A stretch of 64,000 nt of DNA, from positions 3,262,501 through 3,326,500 of the forward strand of contig NW_018343990.1 of assembly GCF_002099425.1 (NCBI RefSeq), given 5' to 3'. Every line of letters starts with the position of its first letter. Positions within the stretch are counted from its first letter, which is position 1. Position numbers and translations under genes: made by a program. The notes under the pieces are model-generated. The model was not told the DNA's origin. It did not search any database and saw only the letters and a list, made by a program, of their open reading frames with translations. Shown here piece by piece: positions 55,297-64,000 of the stretch. Source of the DNA: Phascolarctos cinereus (taxonomy: Eukaryota > Chordata > Mammalia > Diprotodontia > Phascolarctidae).

Positions 55297-55590
55297 ATTC
55301 TTTCTCCCTCCCTCCTTCCCTTTTCCTTCCTTCCTTTTTCTTTCCTTTTTCTTTTCCTTTTACTTCCTTTCTTCTTCTTTCCTTCCCTTTTCCTTCCCTT
55401 TTCCTTCCCTTTTCCTTCCCTTTTCCTTCCCTTTTCCTTCCTTCCTTCCTTCCTTCCTTCCTTCCTTCCTTCCTTCCTTCCTTCCTTCCTTCCTTCCTTC
55501 CTTCCTTCCTTCCTTCCTTCCTTCCTTCCTTCCTTCCTTCCTTCCTTCCTTCCTTCCTTCCCTCCCTCTCTCCCTTCTTTCCTTCCTGTT
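55297..55590. repeat. (CCTT)n polypyrimidine tract, about 290 bp
   Basis: An irregular CTTTT/CCTT-rich lead (to about 55434) comes first. A pure CCTT array of about 125 bp follows, then CCCT-rich decay. Nearly all plus-strand bases are pyrimidine. It drives the longest open frames in the window (184, 202, 154 and 109 codons of Ser/Phe/Leu/Pro or Lys/Glu/Gly/Arg repeats), which are artefacts. Confidence 0.97.
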
Positions 55591-56384
55591 TTGGTTTGGT
55601 TTTCTTTTTCAACTGATGAAGAAAAAAAAGACCCTAATGACAACTTGGTAAGATCTAGTGCATGTAAGATTTTTTTTTTTGGATGTGGTAAAATTTTGCC
55701 TAAGATCATGTTCAACCTTTTCAGCAGAAAGTCCAGATGGCTTTACAGCCTGTATAATAGACTTTACTTGATGATGCTTCTCAGAGTATCAGCAGGGAAA
55801 CATCTTTCTAAACAAAAGACAGTATTTGTGGTTGTGAGGGGGAGTTTGGGAGGGAAAGGGAAGAAGAAAGAAAGAAATTGAGTAAGAAAGAAAAAAAAAG
55901 ACCCAGTAGTCTCTGAATTTGAAAAATATTCAGAGAGAAGACACATTCTAATAGTTTGGGGGGATGGTGGTGGAGTTGGCATGAGAAACAACTATATAGA
56001 AGATAGGCATAGACCATTTTAGCTGGCTGAAAAATTTAGTTTTTTGCTATTGATGATGACTGTCCATCCTATCCCTCAGTATGAGCATTTCTACAGTGTC
56101 TACTGTGTGAGATGCTATTTCCGACATCAACCAAGAACTGTGTGCTGCAATCTGTGATCGGGTGCAACGTGCATGGAGAGAGAGGTTTTGGAAGCAGGCG
56201 AGAGTGTGAGGGATAGGAGCTGGCAGCACTGAAATCTGGGGCGAGAGTTTCATCTGCTGTTGGAATGAATAACTCCTCATCTCTGTTAGCCACAGCTCCT
56301 ACCTCCTGGGAGAAGAAAGTGCTTTCTCAGCAGAGGTGATGAATCCCTTCATTCCTTCTGTGAAGTAGGCAATGAGCATTGAGA
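55591..56384. other. Unassigned DNA
   Basis: A purine-rich stretch lies at 55846-55910 and the rest is unrecognised. Frames at 56047-56293 are unsupported. Confidence 0.38.
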
Positions 56385-56500
56385 GCCATGTATGGGGAAA
56401 CTGAGGCCCAGAGAAGGTAGCAACTTCCCTAATGTGACACAAAGAATACACAGCTTGGGATCATCAGGGCCTACTCCCTAAGTTAGATCCCTGCTTTCCA
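56385..56500 (-). repeat. MIR fragment
   Basis: 'tggggaaactgaggcccaga', 'gaaggtagcaacttccctaa' and 'ctaagttagatccctgcttt' match antisense MIR. Confidence 0.65.
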
Positions 56501-56819
56501 GGTTGTGGCTCATTGATCATTAGTAGTAGCATGGCTATTAGTGGTCCTTATTTTCTTCTGCTCCTGTGAATTGTTCTCTTGGTGTCTTCCCCCCTTTTCT
56601 TATTTTACCACTGATTTTTATACTATCTGCCAAAACCAACCAACTTCAGTAAAAAAAAATATCCCACTTGCAAATTATTTTGCCCCAAATTGGGTTCTTT
56701 CGTATGGTATCCTGTGATGCCCTCTCGTCTTTACTCTGCTAAAGCACATTGTGTTCCTCCTGTCCCAAACCCTGCTCTATGAATCCTTCCCCATAAAAGC
56801 CCTACTTTATGTAAAGAGC

Positions 56820-56990
56820 ATAGGATTATCCGTCATGGAGGGGTGTTGGAAGCCCCTTAGTCCAACCCTGATATTTTGCAGATGAGGCCGTAGAGCTGTA
56901 GACTGGTGATTAGCCCAGGTAAACGATGGTGCTGGCTTTGAACTCTGTACCAGTGTCCAGGTCCAGCATGCCTTCTTCTCTACTACAGAA
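56820..56990 (-). repeat. MIR-type SINE
   Basis: 'ggaagccccttagtccaacc', 'tttgcagatgaggccgtaga' and 'gctggctttgaactctgtac' are antisense MIR landmarks. Confidence 0.72.
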
Positions 56991-57490
56991 CTTTCTGAAT
57001 AAATGAGTGCTTCTGAATGCTTGAAAATAATCTTCTCTTTAAATTTTATTTTCCTTGCAAGCTTGTTTAAATATTAATTTCCACAGCAAGTAACCTTTTC
57101 TATAGGTAGATGAGTTCTACTTCAGCCTAAACCTGCCTAAATTAGAACAAATTTCACTTTAGTGGGGGAAGAATTCAGGAGGTTTTACTATATAAATACA
57201 ACTCTGATTTGTGAGTTTGTTTTCTTTTTCTTCCCAGCCAATAGTCACTTCCCTGTCAATAGCCCCTGATTACCACTTTGGGCAGTAACATGCACAAATT
57301 AAGGTCACAGTAGGAGTTGTGATTTGTGCTTTTACAGGGTAATAGAATACCCACTATTAGTGTCATATTCCTTAGGGCCAAGTGCCCTGAAACACAGCAC
57401 ATGCCATTTGATAGGTAAGGTGTTTAAATGCATGTGCCAAATATTGTCTTGCATCTAGTGAAATCCTAGCTCACCTACAGGCAAGAAAGG
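56991..57490. other. Repeat-free DNA
   Basis: No repeat recognised over about 500 bp, and the sequence is not simple. Homeobox- and forkhead-like words such as 'gtttaaatattaatttcc' occur. Whether it is conserved cannot be judged from one genome. Confidence 0.35.
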
Positions 57491-57491
57491 A

Positions 57492-57755
57492 AACCAGCAT
57501 TTTTTAAGTGCCTGCTTTGTGCCAGGCATTGTGCTAAGTGTTTTATAGATATTATCTCATTTGATCCACACAACAACCCTAGGTGGTAGGTCATATTATT
57601 ATCCCCATTTTACAGCTGAGGAAACCAAAGCAGACAGAAGTTAAGTGACTTGCTCAGGGTCACACAGCTAGTATGAATCTGAGGCCAAATTTGAACTCAG
57701 GTCTTCCTGACTCCACATCCAGTGCTCTGTCTACTACTTCACCTAGCTGCCTCTT
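57492..57755 (-). repeat. tRNA-MIR SINE, full length
   Basis: Antisense: 'tgtgccaggcattgtgctaa', 'ctcatttgatccacacaaca', 'cattttacagctgaggaaac', 'cttgctcagggtcacacagc' and head 'cttcacctagctgcctc'. Confidence 0.9.
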
Positions 57756-58289
57756 TACCTATAAGCTTCTTGCAGAAATTCTGCCAGATGCTTCTCTCTT
57801 CCTTTCCCCATGCTCCACAATGACCAGAGTAGGTAGGCATTCCATAAGTACTTGCTGAGCCAAACTGAAGATAAGTAATCTTCCCGTTATAAGCTCTTAT
57901 AGAACTTTGTTGTACTTCTCTTAAACACTTCGCTTGTTTTATTTGGGTTATCATTATTTCCATACGTATCTTCTCTCCTTTATTATACTCTGCAAGCCAC
58001 ATAGGCCATCCTTCCTAAGTGGAACACAAGCCTTCCTCATCTGTGCCCACTGAAATCCTATTCTTCCTCCAAGCACCACTACTGGTACCCCTTATTCGTG
58101 GCACTTTTCTTGATACTGCTAGCTGATATTACTTCCTCCCTTTACAAATTTTCTTAGAGCAGTTTGGAGCTCTCATTTGTCGCTTCTGTTTTGTAAGTTT
58201 CTAACTGTCCTATCAATTGGATTGTAAGTTTCTAGAGACTTGCTTTTCAGTTCTGTATCCATGACATCAAGCACATATATCTGATAAGG
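57756..58289 (+). repeat. L2 LINE 3' region, about 58030-58285
   Basis: 'cacaagccttcctcatctgt', 'cccactgaaatcctattctt', 'attggattgtaagtttctag' and 'ttctgtatccatgacatcaa' follow sense L2. The left part of the interval (57756-58030) is weaker and may be a separate remnant. Confidence 0.65.
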
Positions 58290-58512
58290 TCAGACAGACT
58301 GGCATTGTGGAGAGAGTGCCAATCTCAGAGTCAGGAAGACCTGGGGTCAGGTTCTGCTACTGACACAAAACTGGCTGTGTGACTTTAGGTAAGCCCCTTA
58401 ACCTCTCATTGCCTCCAGGCTCCAAGATTCTAATTGCAAAGAAGTGTCTGATATGCTTGGGTCAAAGGTAATTTCACAAAAAGAGAGCTCTCTACACCAG
58501 TAAAACCACAGG
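58290..58512 (+). repeat. CORE-SINE of the third family
   Basis: Head 'agactggcattgtggagaga', CORE 'gactttaggtaagcccctta', and family tail 'ctccaggctccaagattcta', 'attgcaaagaagtgtctgat', 'agagctctctacaccagtaa' and 'aaccacagg'. Confidence 0.7.
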
Positions 58513-58534
58513 TTTGGGCCAAATATCCATCCCT

Positions 58535-58612
58535 CCATCCATCTGTCTGTCTGTCTGTCTATCTTTATATCTATATGTAGATAGATATATCCTATATATC
58601 TGTATCTGTGTG
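58535..58612. repeat. (CTGT)n/(ATCT)n compound microsatellite
   Basis: 'ctgtctgtctgtctatct' grades into TATA-rich DNA just before the next SINE. More (GTCT)n follows that SINE at about 58880-58900. Confidence 0.88.
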
Positions 58613-58619
58613 GTATATA

Positions 58620-58872
58620 GGGCAGCTAGGTGGCACAGTGGATAAAGCACTGGGCTTGAATGAGGAAAATTCATGTTCATGAGTTCAAATATGGCCTCAG
58701 ACACTTACTAGTGTATGACCCTGGGCAAGTCACTTAACCTTGTTTGCCTCAGCTTCCCCATATGTAAAAATCAGCTGGAAAAGGAAATGGCTGACCACTC
58801 TAGTATCTTTGCCAAGAAAACCCCAAATGGGTCACCAAGAGTCAGATGTGACTAAAATGACTGAACAATAAC
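58620..58872 (+). repeat. MAR1-like SINE, full length, sense
   Basis: tRNA-derived head 'ggcagctaggtggcacagtg' with A box at about 58631-58641 and B box at 58681-58690. The two boxes are further apart than in the other copies because of about 20 extra bases. Then come the CORE, and the RTE-type tail 'ggaaaaggaaatggctgacc', 'tatctttgccaagaaaaccc' and 'gatgtgactaaaatgactga', ending in AACAATAAC. Confidence 0.93.
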
Positions 58873-58999
58873 AAATAGATATGTCTGTCTGTCTGTCTCT
58901 TGACAAATTAAAAGTCCTACTGGAGGAGAGTGGTAAGAAGCCAATGGCAGAAGCACAGTATGGGGGAGGTATACCTAGAGAACTACTTGGGTGAAATCT

Positions 59000-59690
59000 G
59001 AAGTTTTGATATACTAGATCAGTAGGAATTCACAGTGTGACTTAGTAGTTTAAAATGCTAATGTGATATTAGGTAGCATTAATAGAATCAGAGCAACTAA
59101 AAGAAGGGAAGTGATTATTCTGTTTTACTCCACCTTGGTCAGGCCAAATGTGGAATATTATGCTTAGTTCTGAGTTTCATATTTAGAAAGGAGTTCTTCA
59201 CAAGCTAGTAGCATCTTGAAGAGTGACTCAGATTTGTTAGGTCACAACAACCAGATGATGTTGATATTAATTTAATAGGATATATGCTCTCATATGATCT
59301 ATACAACAACCCTGTGAAGTAGGACAAATGATCATCCCTATGTTACAGAGAAGGAAACTGAGGTTTGGAATAGTTACGTACCTTGCCCAAAGGTACATAG
59401 GTATTAAATGGATGAGGAAATATTCAAACCCATGTTTTCTACATCCAACATTATGCAGATAAAAGAATTGGGAGTTTCTGGAGAAGCAAAAGCTTGGGGG
59501 GGCGTGGGGAGGGATAAATAGCTGTCTTCGAGTATTTGAAAGGCCAGCTCTGTAAGGGAAATAGATTCATTTTCTTGGCTCCAGAGGGTAGATCTAGGAG
59601 TAACAGTTCGAAGTTTCTCAAAGGGAGATTTCTGCTCAATATAAAGAAAAAAACCCCTTCCTACCAAACAAAGGTACACAACGGTCAGAA
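59000..59690 (+). repeat. L3/CR1-clade LINE interrupted by MIR
   Basis: Before the MIR: 'cacagtgtgacttagtagtt', 'aaaatgctaatgtgatatta' and 'gtggaatattatgcttagtt'. After it: 'cgagtatttgaaaggccagc', 'ggctccagagggtagatcta' and 'tctgctcaatataaagaaaa'. Both parts follow sense L3 in order. The 104-codon frame at 59536-59850 falls in it. Confidence 0.8.
59255..59462 (-). repeat. MIR-type SINE inside L3
   Basis: 'catatgatctatacaacaac', 'cctgtgaagtaggacaaatg', 'acagagaaggaaactgaggt' and 'cttgcccaaaggtacatagg' are antisense MIR landmarks. Confidence 0.8.
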
Positions 59691-59978
59691 GTTTCTCTCC
59701 TCAGGAAGTAACATTTCCCGTCGAGTGTATGTTGGACAACTATTTGTTAAAGATGTTTTCTTATTGCAAACTGGTCAAGAGGATATCTGGCATCTCTTTC
59801 AGCTTAGAAACTCAGTGAAGTGTTTATCTTCTCAAGGAAGCCTTTCTTGATGGAGAATTCAGAGATTGTTGGATCCATTTGTTAACTGAAGCATTAAGTT
59901 CTTTCCTAGCATCATCATCTGATGACTCATTGGTCATCAAGTGACCCATTTGATGTTCTCTAAGGAGTGGAAACAATA

Positions 59979-59979
<1 letters not shown>

Positions 59980-60010
<31 letters not shown>

Positions 60011-60169
60011 CATATATATATATATATATATGTATCTAGAAATGAATCTAGATCTAGAATCTAGAAGTAAAAAAACACTATCAAGAAATGAAAAGTACAA
60101 GCATATATATGTAATATACATATATATGTATGTATACTTGTATGTATATATGTAATATACATATACGTA

Positions 60170-60222
<53 letters not shown>

Positions 60223-60243
60223 TTGTACTTTTCATTTCTTGAT
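59980..60243. repeat. CATA/TA/TG microsatellite block with a perfect inverted repeat
   Basis: (CATA)n at about 59982-60008 leads into (TA)n. Perfect 22-bp arms then lie at 60080-60101 and 60222-60243, read as a foldback starting 'atcaagaaatgaaaagtaca'. The 120-bp space between is almost all TATA, TGTA and TG. The space can also pair with itself, so the whole could extrude as a cruciform. Confidence 0.93.
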
Positions 60244-60599
60244 CTTTTTTTTTTATCATATTGAGCATAAATTTACTCTATTAATGTTGCCTCTTGGTCT
60301 GTTTTTGAACTCTGGGACCAAGCAGAATAAGTCTCATTTCACTTCTATATAACAATCCTTCAAATATTTGAGATAAGCTATTTTGTCTTCCCTATGCCTT
60401 CTTTTCTTCAGTCTGAACACCCACAGTTTCTTCAACTGATTATCACATGACATGGTTTAAGTTCCTTCACTATCCTGTTTTCCCCCCTTTACCTCTTGAC
60501 TCACTTGTGGCTTATCAATATACTTTCTAAAAATGGGAGCCTAAAACGGAATCCCAAATATCGTATGTCAACTCCTAGCTACAATTACACTTTTTAGGA

Positions 60600-60815
60600 G
60601 AAAATTTCCCCTAATCATCCTTGATTTTAGTGTCCTCTCTCTAAAATCAGCTCCAATTCATCCTGAATAAATCCTGTCTATACATAGTTTGCATGTTGTC
60701 TCTCACATTAGATGATGAACTTCCGAGAGCAAGGAATGGTTTTATTTCCCTTCTTTTTTTTTGCATCCCTGTCCTTTAGCCCAGTGCATAGCACTCACTA
60801 AATGCTTTTGGACTT
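60600..60815 (+). repeat. L2 LINE 3' end inside L3
   Basis: 'catagtttgcatgttgtctc', 'gatgatgaacttccgagagc' and 'cagtgcatagcactcactaa', then 'atgcttttggact', match a sense L2 tail. Confidence 0.75.
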
Positions 60816-61074
60816 TACTGAACTTGAGATGTGGTCTGACCCAAGTAGATCTGTGGGGCCATCACTTTTCCCACTTTAGGCAGTTAATAGAGTTTAAGAG
60901 TACCTTAGCCTTTTCTGCTAGTAGGCCATTGACTCATATTAAGCTTGCAAGCCTATTAAACTCCTTGATCTTTTTCACATGAATTCTTGTCTAGCAACAT
61001 CTCTTATGCCGTACTTTGGCAGTTGATTTTTTTTGTAAAACAAAAGCACGACTTTATGCTGGCTGTCCCCCATG

Positions 61075-61830
61075 CTGAAACTTTCCTTCTTCTCATCCCT
61101 GCCTCCCATTTTCTTCAAGAGGTCTTTCCCTGTCTGTCTTTATCTTCTTGTCTTTCTTCTATGTTTTTTCCTCCAATGTATCCTATCTATATCTTGATTA
61201 TATGTAGTTAATTGCATGTTGTCCCTTCCATTTGACTGAATTCTTTAAAGGAGGAAACTGTGGCTTTTTTCCTCTTTCTTTGTGTCTTATTAGCATAGTG
61301 TCGGGCACATAGTAGGCACTTAATGCCAGCAGCTGGCATGGTGCGAGACCGAGCAGTGAAAGAAAAACAGGGAAGGGAAAATGGAGAAAGAAAAGTTGGG
61401 CTAGGCGAGTCTGAGATTAATGCTCAAGACTAGTTTATTTCAGGAGTTTTCTGATTATATACCCATAGAAAAACAGCTTTGTAACATGAGAAATGGTCTA
61501 CAAGTGCTAATTAATAACATAAACAAACTAAGCAGCTAAAGATTCTCATTTTCTCCTGAGAAAGTGGTTTTAATGCCAAAATTCATATCTATTGTTTCCC
61601 TGCCCAGTTCTTAGTATTATCTGCCTGAGTCAGCCACCTGGCCTCAAGGCTAGGCATGAGTGAGAACTTGGAATCAACAAACTATAACAAATGGAATTAG
61701 GGCAAGAGTCATGGGAGCGTTTATCCCGAGGAAGTCTCTATATGTACTGACCCCTTAAGTCAATAAGGACTTAGAGATTTTCCATAAGGACTCGGATACC
61801 TACAACTTAATAAATGCTTGTTGACTTAGA
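61075..61830 (+). repeat. L2 LINE 3' region inside L3, split by a solo LTR
   Basis: 'tcaagaggtctttccctgtc', 'aattgcatgttgtcccttcc' and 'gggcacatagtaggcactta' lie left of the LTR. 'acttaataaatgcttgttga' to its right completes the L2 tail exactly where it was broken. Confidence 0.85.
61324..61804 (-). mobile_element. Solo LTR of an endogenous retrovirus (fossil)
   Basis: A 481-bp segment with TG...CA ends, flanked by a perfect 6-bp duplication ACTTAA (61318-61323 and 61805-61810). The host L2 tail reads through cleanly once the segment is left out of account. The minus strand has a TATA-like motif (RC of about 61454-61460) and AATAAA (RC of 61434-61439) near its right end. No internal viral sequence is next to it. 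The 6-bp duplication is typical of class II (betaretrovirus-like) elements. It is the youngest layer of its nest. Confidence 0.88.
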
Positions 61831-62560
61831 CTCAGTTTGTCGTTCTAGCCTATAGAAACGAGTTGGATATTTATTCTGTCATCTAAAGCATGATATATTC
61901 CTTCCAGCTTTGCATTATCTATAAATTTGAGTGTGATAGTTTTACTTTTATCTAAGGGCCAAAAAGAGTAGGACCAAAAATCATGTGACATAAATTATCA
62001 CCACATTTGACCACCCAACTAATTCTGAATATAACTAACTAGAGTATCTTCCTGGTCATACAACTCCAGTTTGCTCAGAAGGATGTGATGTGGAACATTG
62101 TAAGCCAGTAAAAACCCCCAGAAAACAAGCTTAGTCAAATATGATTTTTACTGAACTTACAGTGGTTCTTAGTAATCACTGCTTCTATTTCTAAGTACTA
62201 ACAATTTTTTAACCATCTGTTCTAGAATTTATCAAGAATCAAAATTATAGCCATTGACCTAAGCCACTAGACTGATTGAAGATATGCTTTCTTTCCCTAC
62301 TTCCTTTCAAAATAGCACAACGTTTGCTTATCTTTAGTCCCCCAACATCTTTAAAAAATTCTCTATGAGAGCTTAAAGATGACTAATACAAATTTAGCAA
62401 ACATATTTGCAAGGCTGTTAATGCCTTAGGATATGAATCATTTGTGTCAGACGACTTGGTGTCTTTGAGAGGGCTAGGCATTGTCTTATAATCTCACTTA
62501 TTTGGGGTTTTAATTCCCTGTTAACCTGTTAGTTCTCTTTTTCTCAATCTCAAGGTGATT

Positions 62561-62700
62561 CTCATTTAAAAACAACAGCAACAAGAACAGAAACAAAACA
62601 GAAGCAGTGTGAGCATACTTTATGAGACTTTGTATTCTGTTATGCTTCCTTTATGGGACTCAGCTGCATTATTTTTAAATTATAGTTATTTGGATATATT
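62561..62700. other. Unassigned DNA
   Basis: Nothing recognised apart from an A/C-rich stretch near 62567-62605. Confidence 0.35.
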
Positions 62701-62709
62701 TCTTTTCTC

Positions 62710-63165
62710 TTCTAGATTGTAAATTTGGTAAGGGCAGGGATCATAGGATTTAGATCTCAAAGTGACCTTAGGGATCCATCTAATTCACTTCTAGTTGAAT
62801 GCAATTCAACAAGAATTTTTAAAGTACATACTAGGGATACAAGTGAGGAGCTAGGTGATGCAAAAGAGTGCTGGGCTTGGAGTTGGGAAGATTAATCTTC
62901 CTAAATTCAAATCTGGTCTCAGACACTTGCTAGCTGTGTGACCCTGGGCAAGTCATTTAAATATCCTTGCTTCAGTTTCCTCATCTGTAAAATGAGCTGG
63001 AGAAGGAAATGGCAAACCACTCCAATATCTTTGCCAAGAAACCCCAAATGGGGTCATGAAGAGTTAGACATGACTTCGAATGACTGAACAACAAGAAGGA
63101 ATACAAAGACAAAAATGAAAATTGTCTCAAGGAGCTTCTGTTCTCCTGAGACTTCCTACAGTAAA
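62710..63165 (-). repeat. Old MIR and L2 remnants hosting a MAR1-like SINE
   Basis: A short MIR piece ('aaagtgaccttagggatcca', about 62755-62790) is followed by an antisense L2 tail ('catactagggatacaag', to 62848). The L2 continues after the SINE ('tgtctcaaggagcttctgtt', 63120-63160). Confidence 0.65.
62850..63093 (+). repeat. MAR1-like SINE, sense
   Basis: Head 'ggagctaggtgatgcaaaag', 'gctgtgtgaccctgggcaag', then the RTE-type tail 'gctggagaaggaaatggcaa', 'accactccaatatctttgcc' and 'gacttcgaatgactgaacaa'. It inserted into the L2 'gatacaaag' site, which is partly duplicated on both sides. Confidence 0.92.
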
Positions 63166-64000
63166 GTGTTTTTTGTTTATTTGTTTGTTTTTTGAAAATA
63201 AGACATCCAAATAAAATATCATGGCATCATAAAATGACTCTGTTACTCTTTTATTGCTATAAATAAAATCTGAATATATCAACAGATGTGAAGTCTTTTG
63301 TGTTTTGAATTTGCAGGCTATAATATAAAGGAGAAGAAGCTATTTATTTAATTAAAATATAATTTAAATAAACTACTAATAAAAAATGAGAAAACTCATG
63401 ACCAAACACAGTTATCAATAAAGTACGATACAACCCAGTCAAAATCTTATTTTATCTCCTTTCTTTTAGAGTCTCCAGGGTTCATTAACTTAGCTGATTA
63501 AATACCAGGAAGGCTAATTAGAATCCCAGGTGAACATCAGCCCTCCTGGAGAAGCTGTTTTAAAATTCCTTGTGGTTTATTTCCCATCATTGAGCTATGT
63601 CCTGACAGCTTTGGTATAGTCTTGCCAGGTAATTAAATTAATTTGGCTGGTACATTTTTAGGGGATAGTAGGGCAGAGGGGTTAGTGATTAGTACGTTGA
63701 TGAACTCTCTAGAAGTGTGTTAAATTATTTTTTCCCTTCGAAAAAACAGATTGTAGAATATGTTTCTACCCATCTTCCCTAGCAATTTATTTTTCCTGTT
63801 TCAAAAGAGTTATGGAAGTGGTTACCAAGGAAAAATGGATGTAGTTTCTTATAAGGTGGCCTTGGCAAGTGACTGAATCCATCACTTTCATATGGTTAGG
63901 TTACAATAAGAGAAAACAAATCCTGGGAGCAAGAAGACAGGTTGTTTGTGGGGCACTGCATTATTGGGCTAATCTAACACAACCTTACCCAGCCCATCAC
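63166..64000. other. Repeat-poor DNA at the window end
   Basis: AT-rich from 63200 to 63440. Then about 63440-63680 has no recognised repeat and several homeodomain-like words ('gctaattag', 'gtaattaaattaatttgg'). No exon is supported. Confidence 0.38.

Larger units (their letters stand above)
60280..62560 (-). repeat. L3/CR1-clade LINE, long copy with nested insertions
   Basis: Antisense L3 in order: 'caatccttcaaatatttgag', 'gatgtggtctgacccaagta', 'attgactcatattaagcttg', 'ctttttcacatgaattcttg', 'tccagctttgcattatctat' and 'gtggttcttagtaatcactg', then 'ttctagaatttatcaagaat'. Two L2 pieces and an LTR interrupt it. About 1.3 kb of L3 itself remains. It is old and non-functional. Confidence 0.8.

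Noticed and set aside
55097-55881. The longest open frames in the window (up to 202 codons) on both strands
   Set aside because: They are translations of the CCTT microsatellite (Ser/Phe/Leu/Pro one way, Lys/Glu/Gly/Arg the other), with no start context, splice sites or non-repeat protein content.
58620-58700. tRNA gene
   Set aside because: The A- and B-box-like motifs belong to the tRNA-derived head of a SINE. There is no tRNA cloverleaf and the CORE and RTE-type tail follow directly.
59536-59850. 104-codon plus-strand frame
   Set aside because: Most of it is L3 3' sequence.
1-64000. A complete endogenous retrovirus, Polinton or toxin gene
   Set aside because: Only two solo LTRs were found. 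No gag, pol, env, capsid or toxin-like reading was seen next to them or elsewhere.

Overview
The window is vertebrate nuclear DNA and almost certainly comes from a marsupial. Three things point there. The interspersed repeats are dominated by L2, MIR-type CORE-SINEs and L3 (CR1-clade) copies. A marsupial-type tRNA-derived SINE with an RTE/BovB-like 3' tail (MAR1-like) occurs about nine times. The L1 3' ends are unlike the placental L1 consensus. I cannot fix the species: an opossum such as Monodelphis and an Australian marsupial both fit. Base composition is AT-rich, CpG is sparse, and there is no bacterial-style gene organisation.

Only one piece of host coding sequence looks real. It is a 115-bp internal exon on the minus strand at 26798-26912, with a good splice acceptor, a good donor and a single open frame of 38 codons. 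I could not assign it to a protein family. If it is real, much of the window is intron of a large minus-strand gene. Almost every other open frame is short, carries repeat sequence or is made of microsatellite, and none is called as a gene. No tRNA, rRNA or recognised ncRNA gene was found.

Layout by region. 1-2.2 kb: no recognised repeat. 2.2-9.1 kb: L2 and MIR fragments, a MAR1-like SINE inside a MIR, and a long (CCTT)n tract. 9.5-20.4 kb: SINEs, a hAT-like DNA element, an L1 inserted into a SINE with a target-site duplication, a TCTG/TCTA microsatellite, an L3 piece, and a second hAT-like element split by a SINE. 20.4-25.8 kb: mostly unassigned, with a MAR1-like SINE and a MIR/SINE pair. 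25.8-27 kb: a solo LTR followed by the candidate exon. 27.4-32.5 kb: dense nested repeats, including an L1 inside an L3. 32.5-44.2 kb: older L2 and MIR fragments and a trinucleotide array. 44.2-45 kb: an unusual three-copy direct and inverted repeat around CA and CT microsatellites. 45-53.7 kb: L2, a 1.3-kb L3 copy interrupted by a hAT-like element, and MAR1-like SINEs. 55.3-55.6 kb: a second (CCTT)n tract. 57.5-63.2 kb: SINEs, L3, a perfect inverted repeat in AT-rich DNA, and a three-level nest (solo LTR in L2 in L3). 63.2-64 kb: repeat-poor DNA.

No new multi-gene system is visible. The items most worth following are the candidate exon, the 44.3-45 kb repeat structure, the inverted repeat at 60.08-60.24 kb and the datable insertion nests. 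Family names rest on remembered consensus sequences, and all repeat edges are approximate unless target-site duplications are stated.
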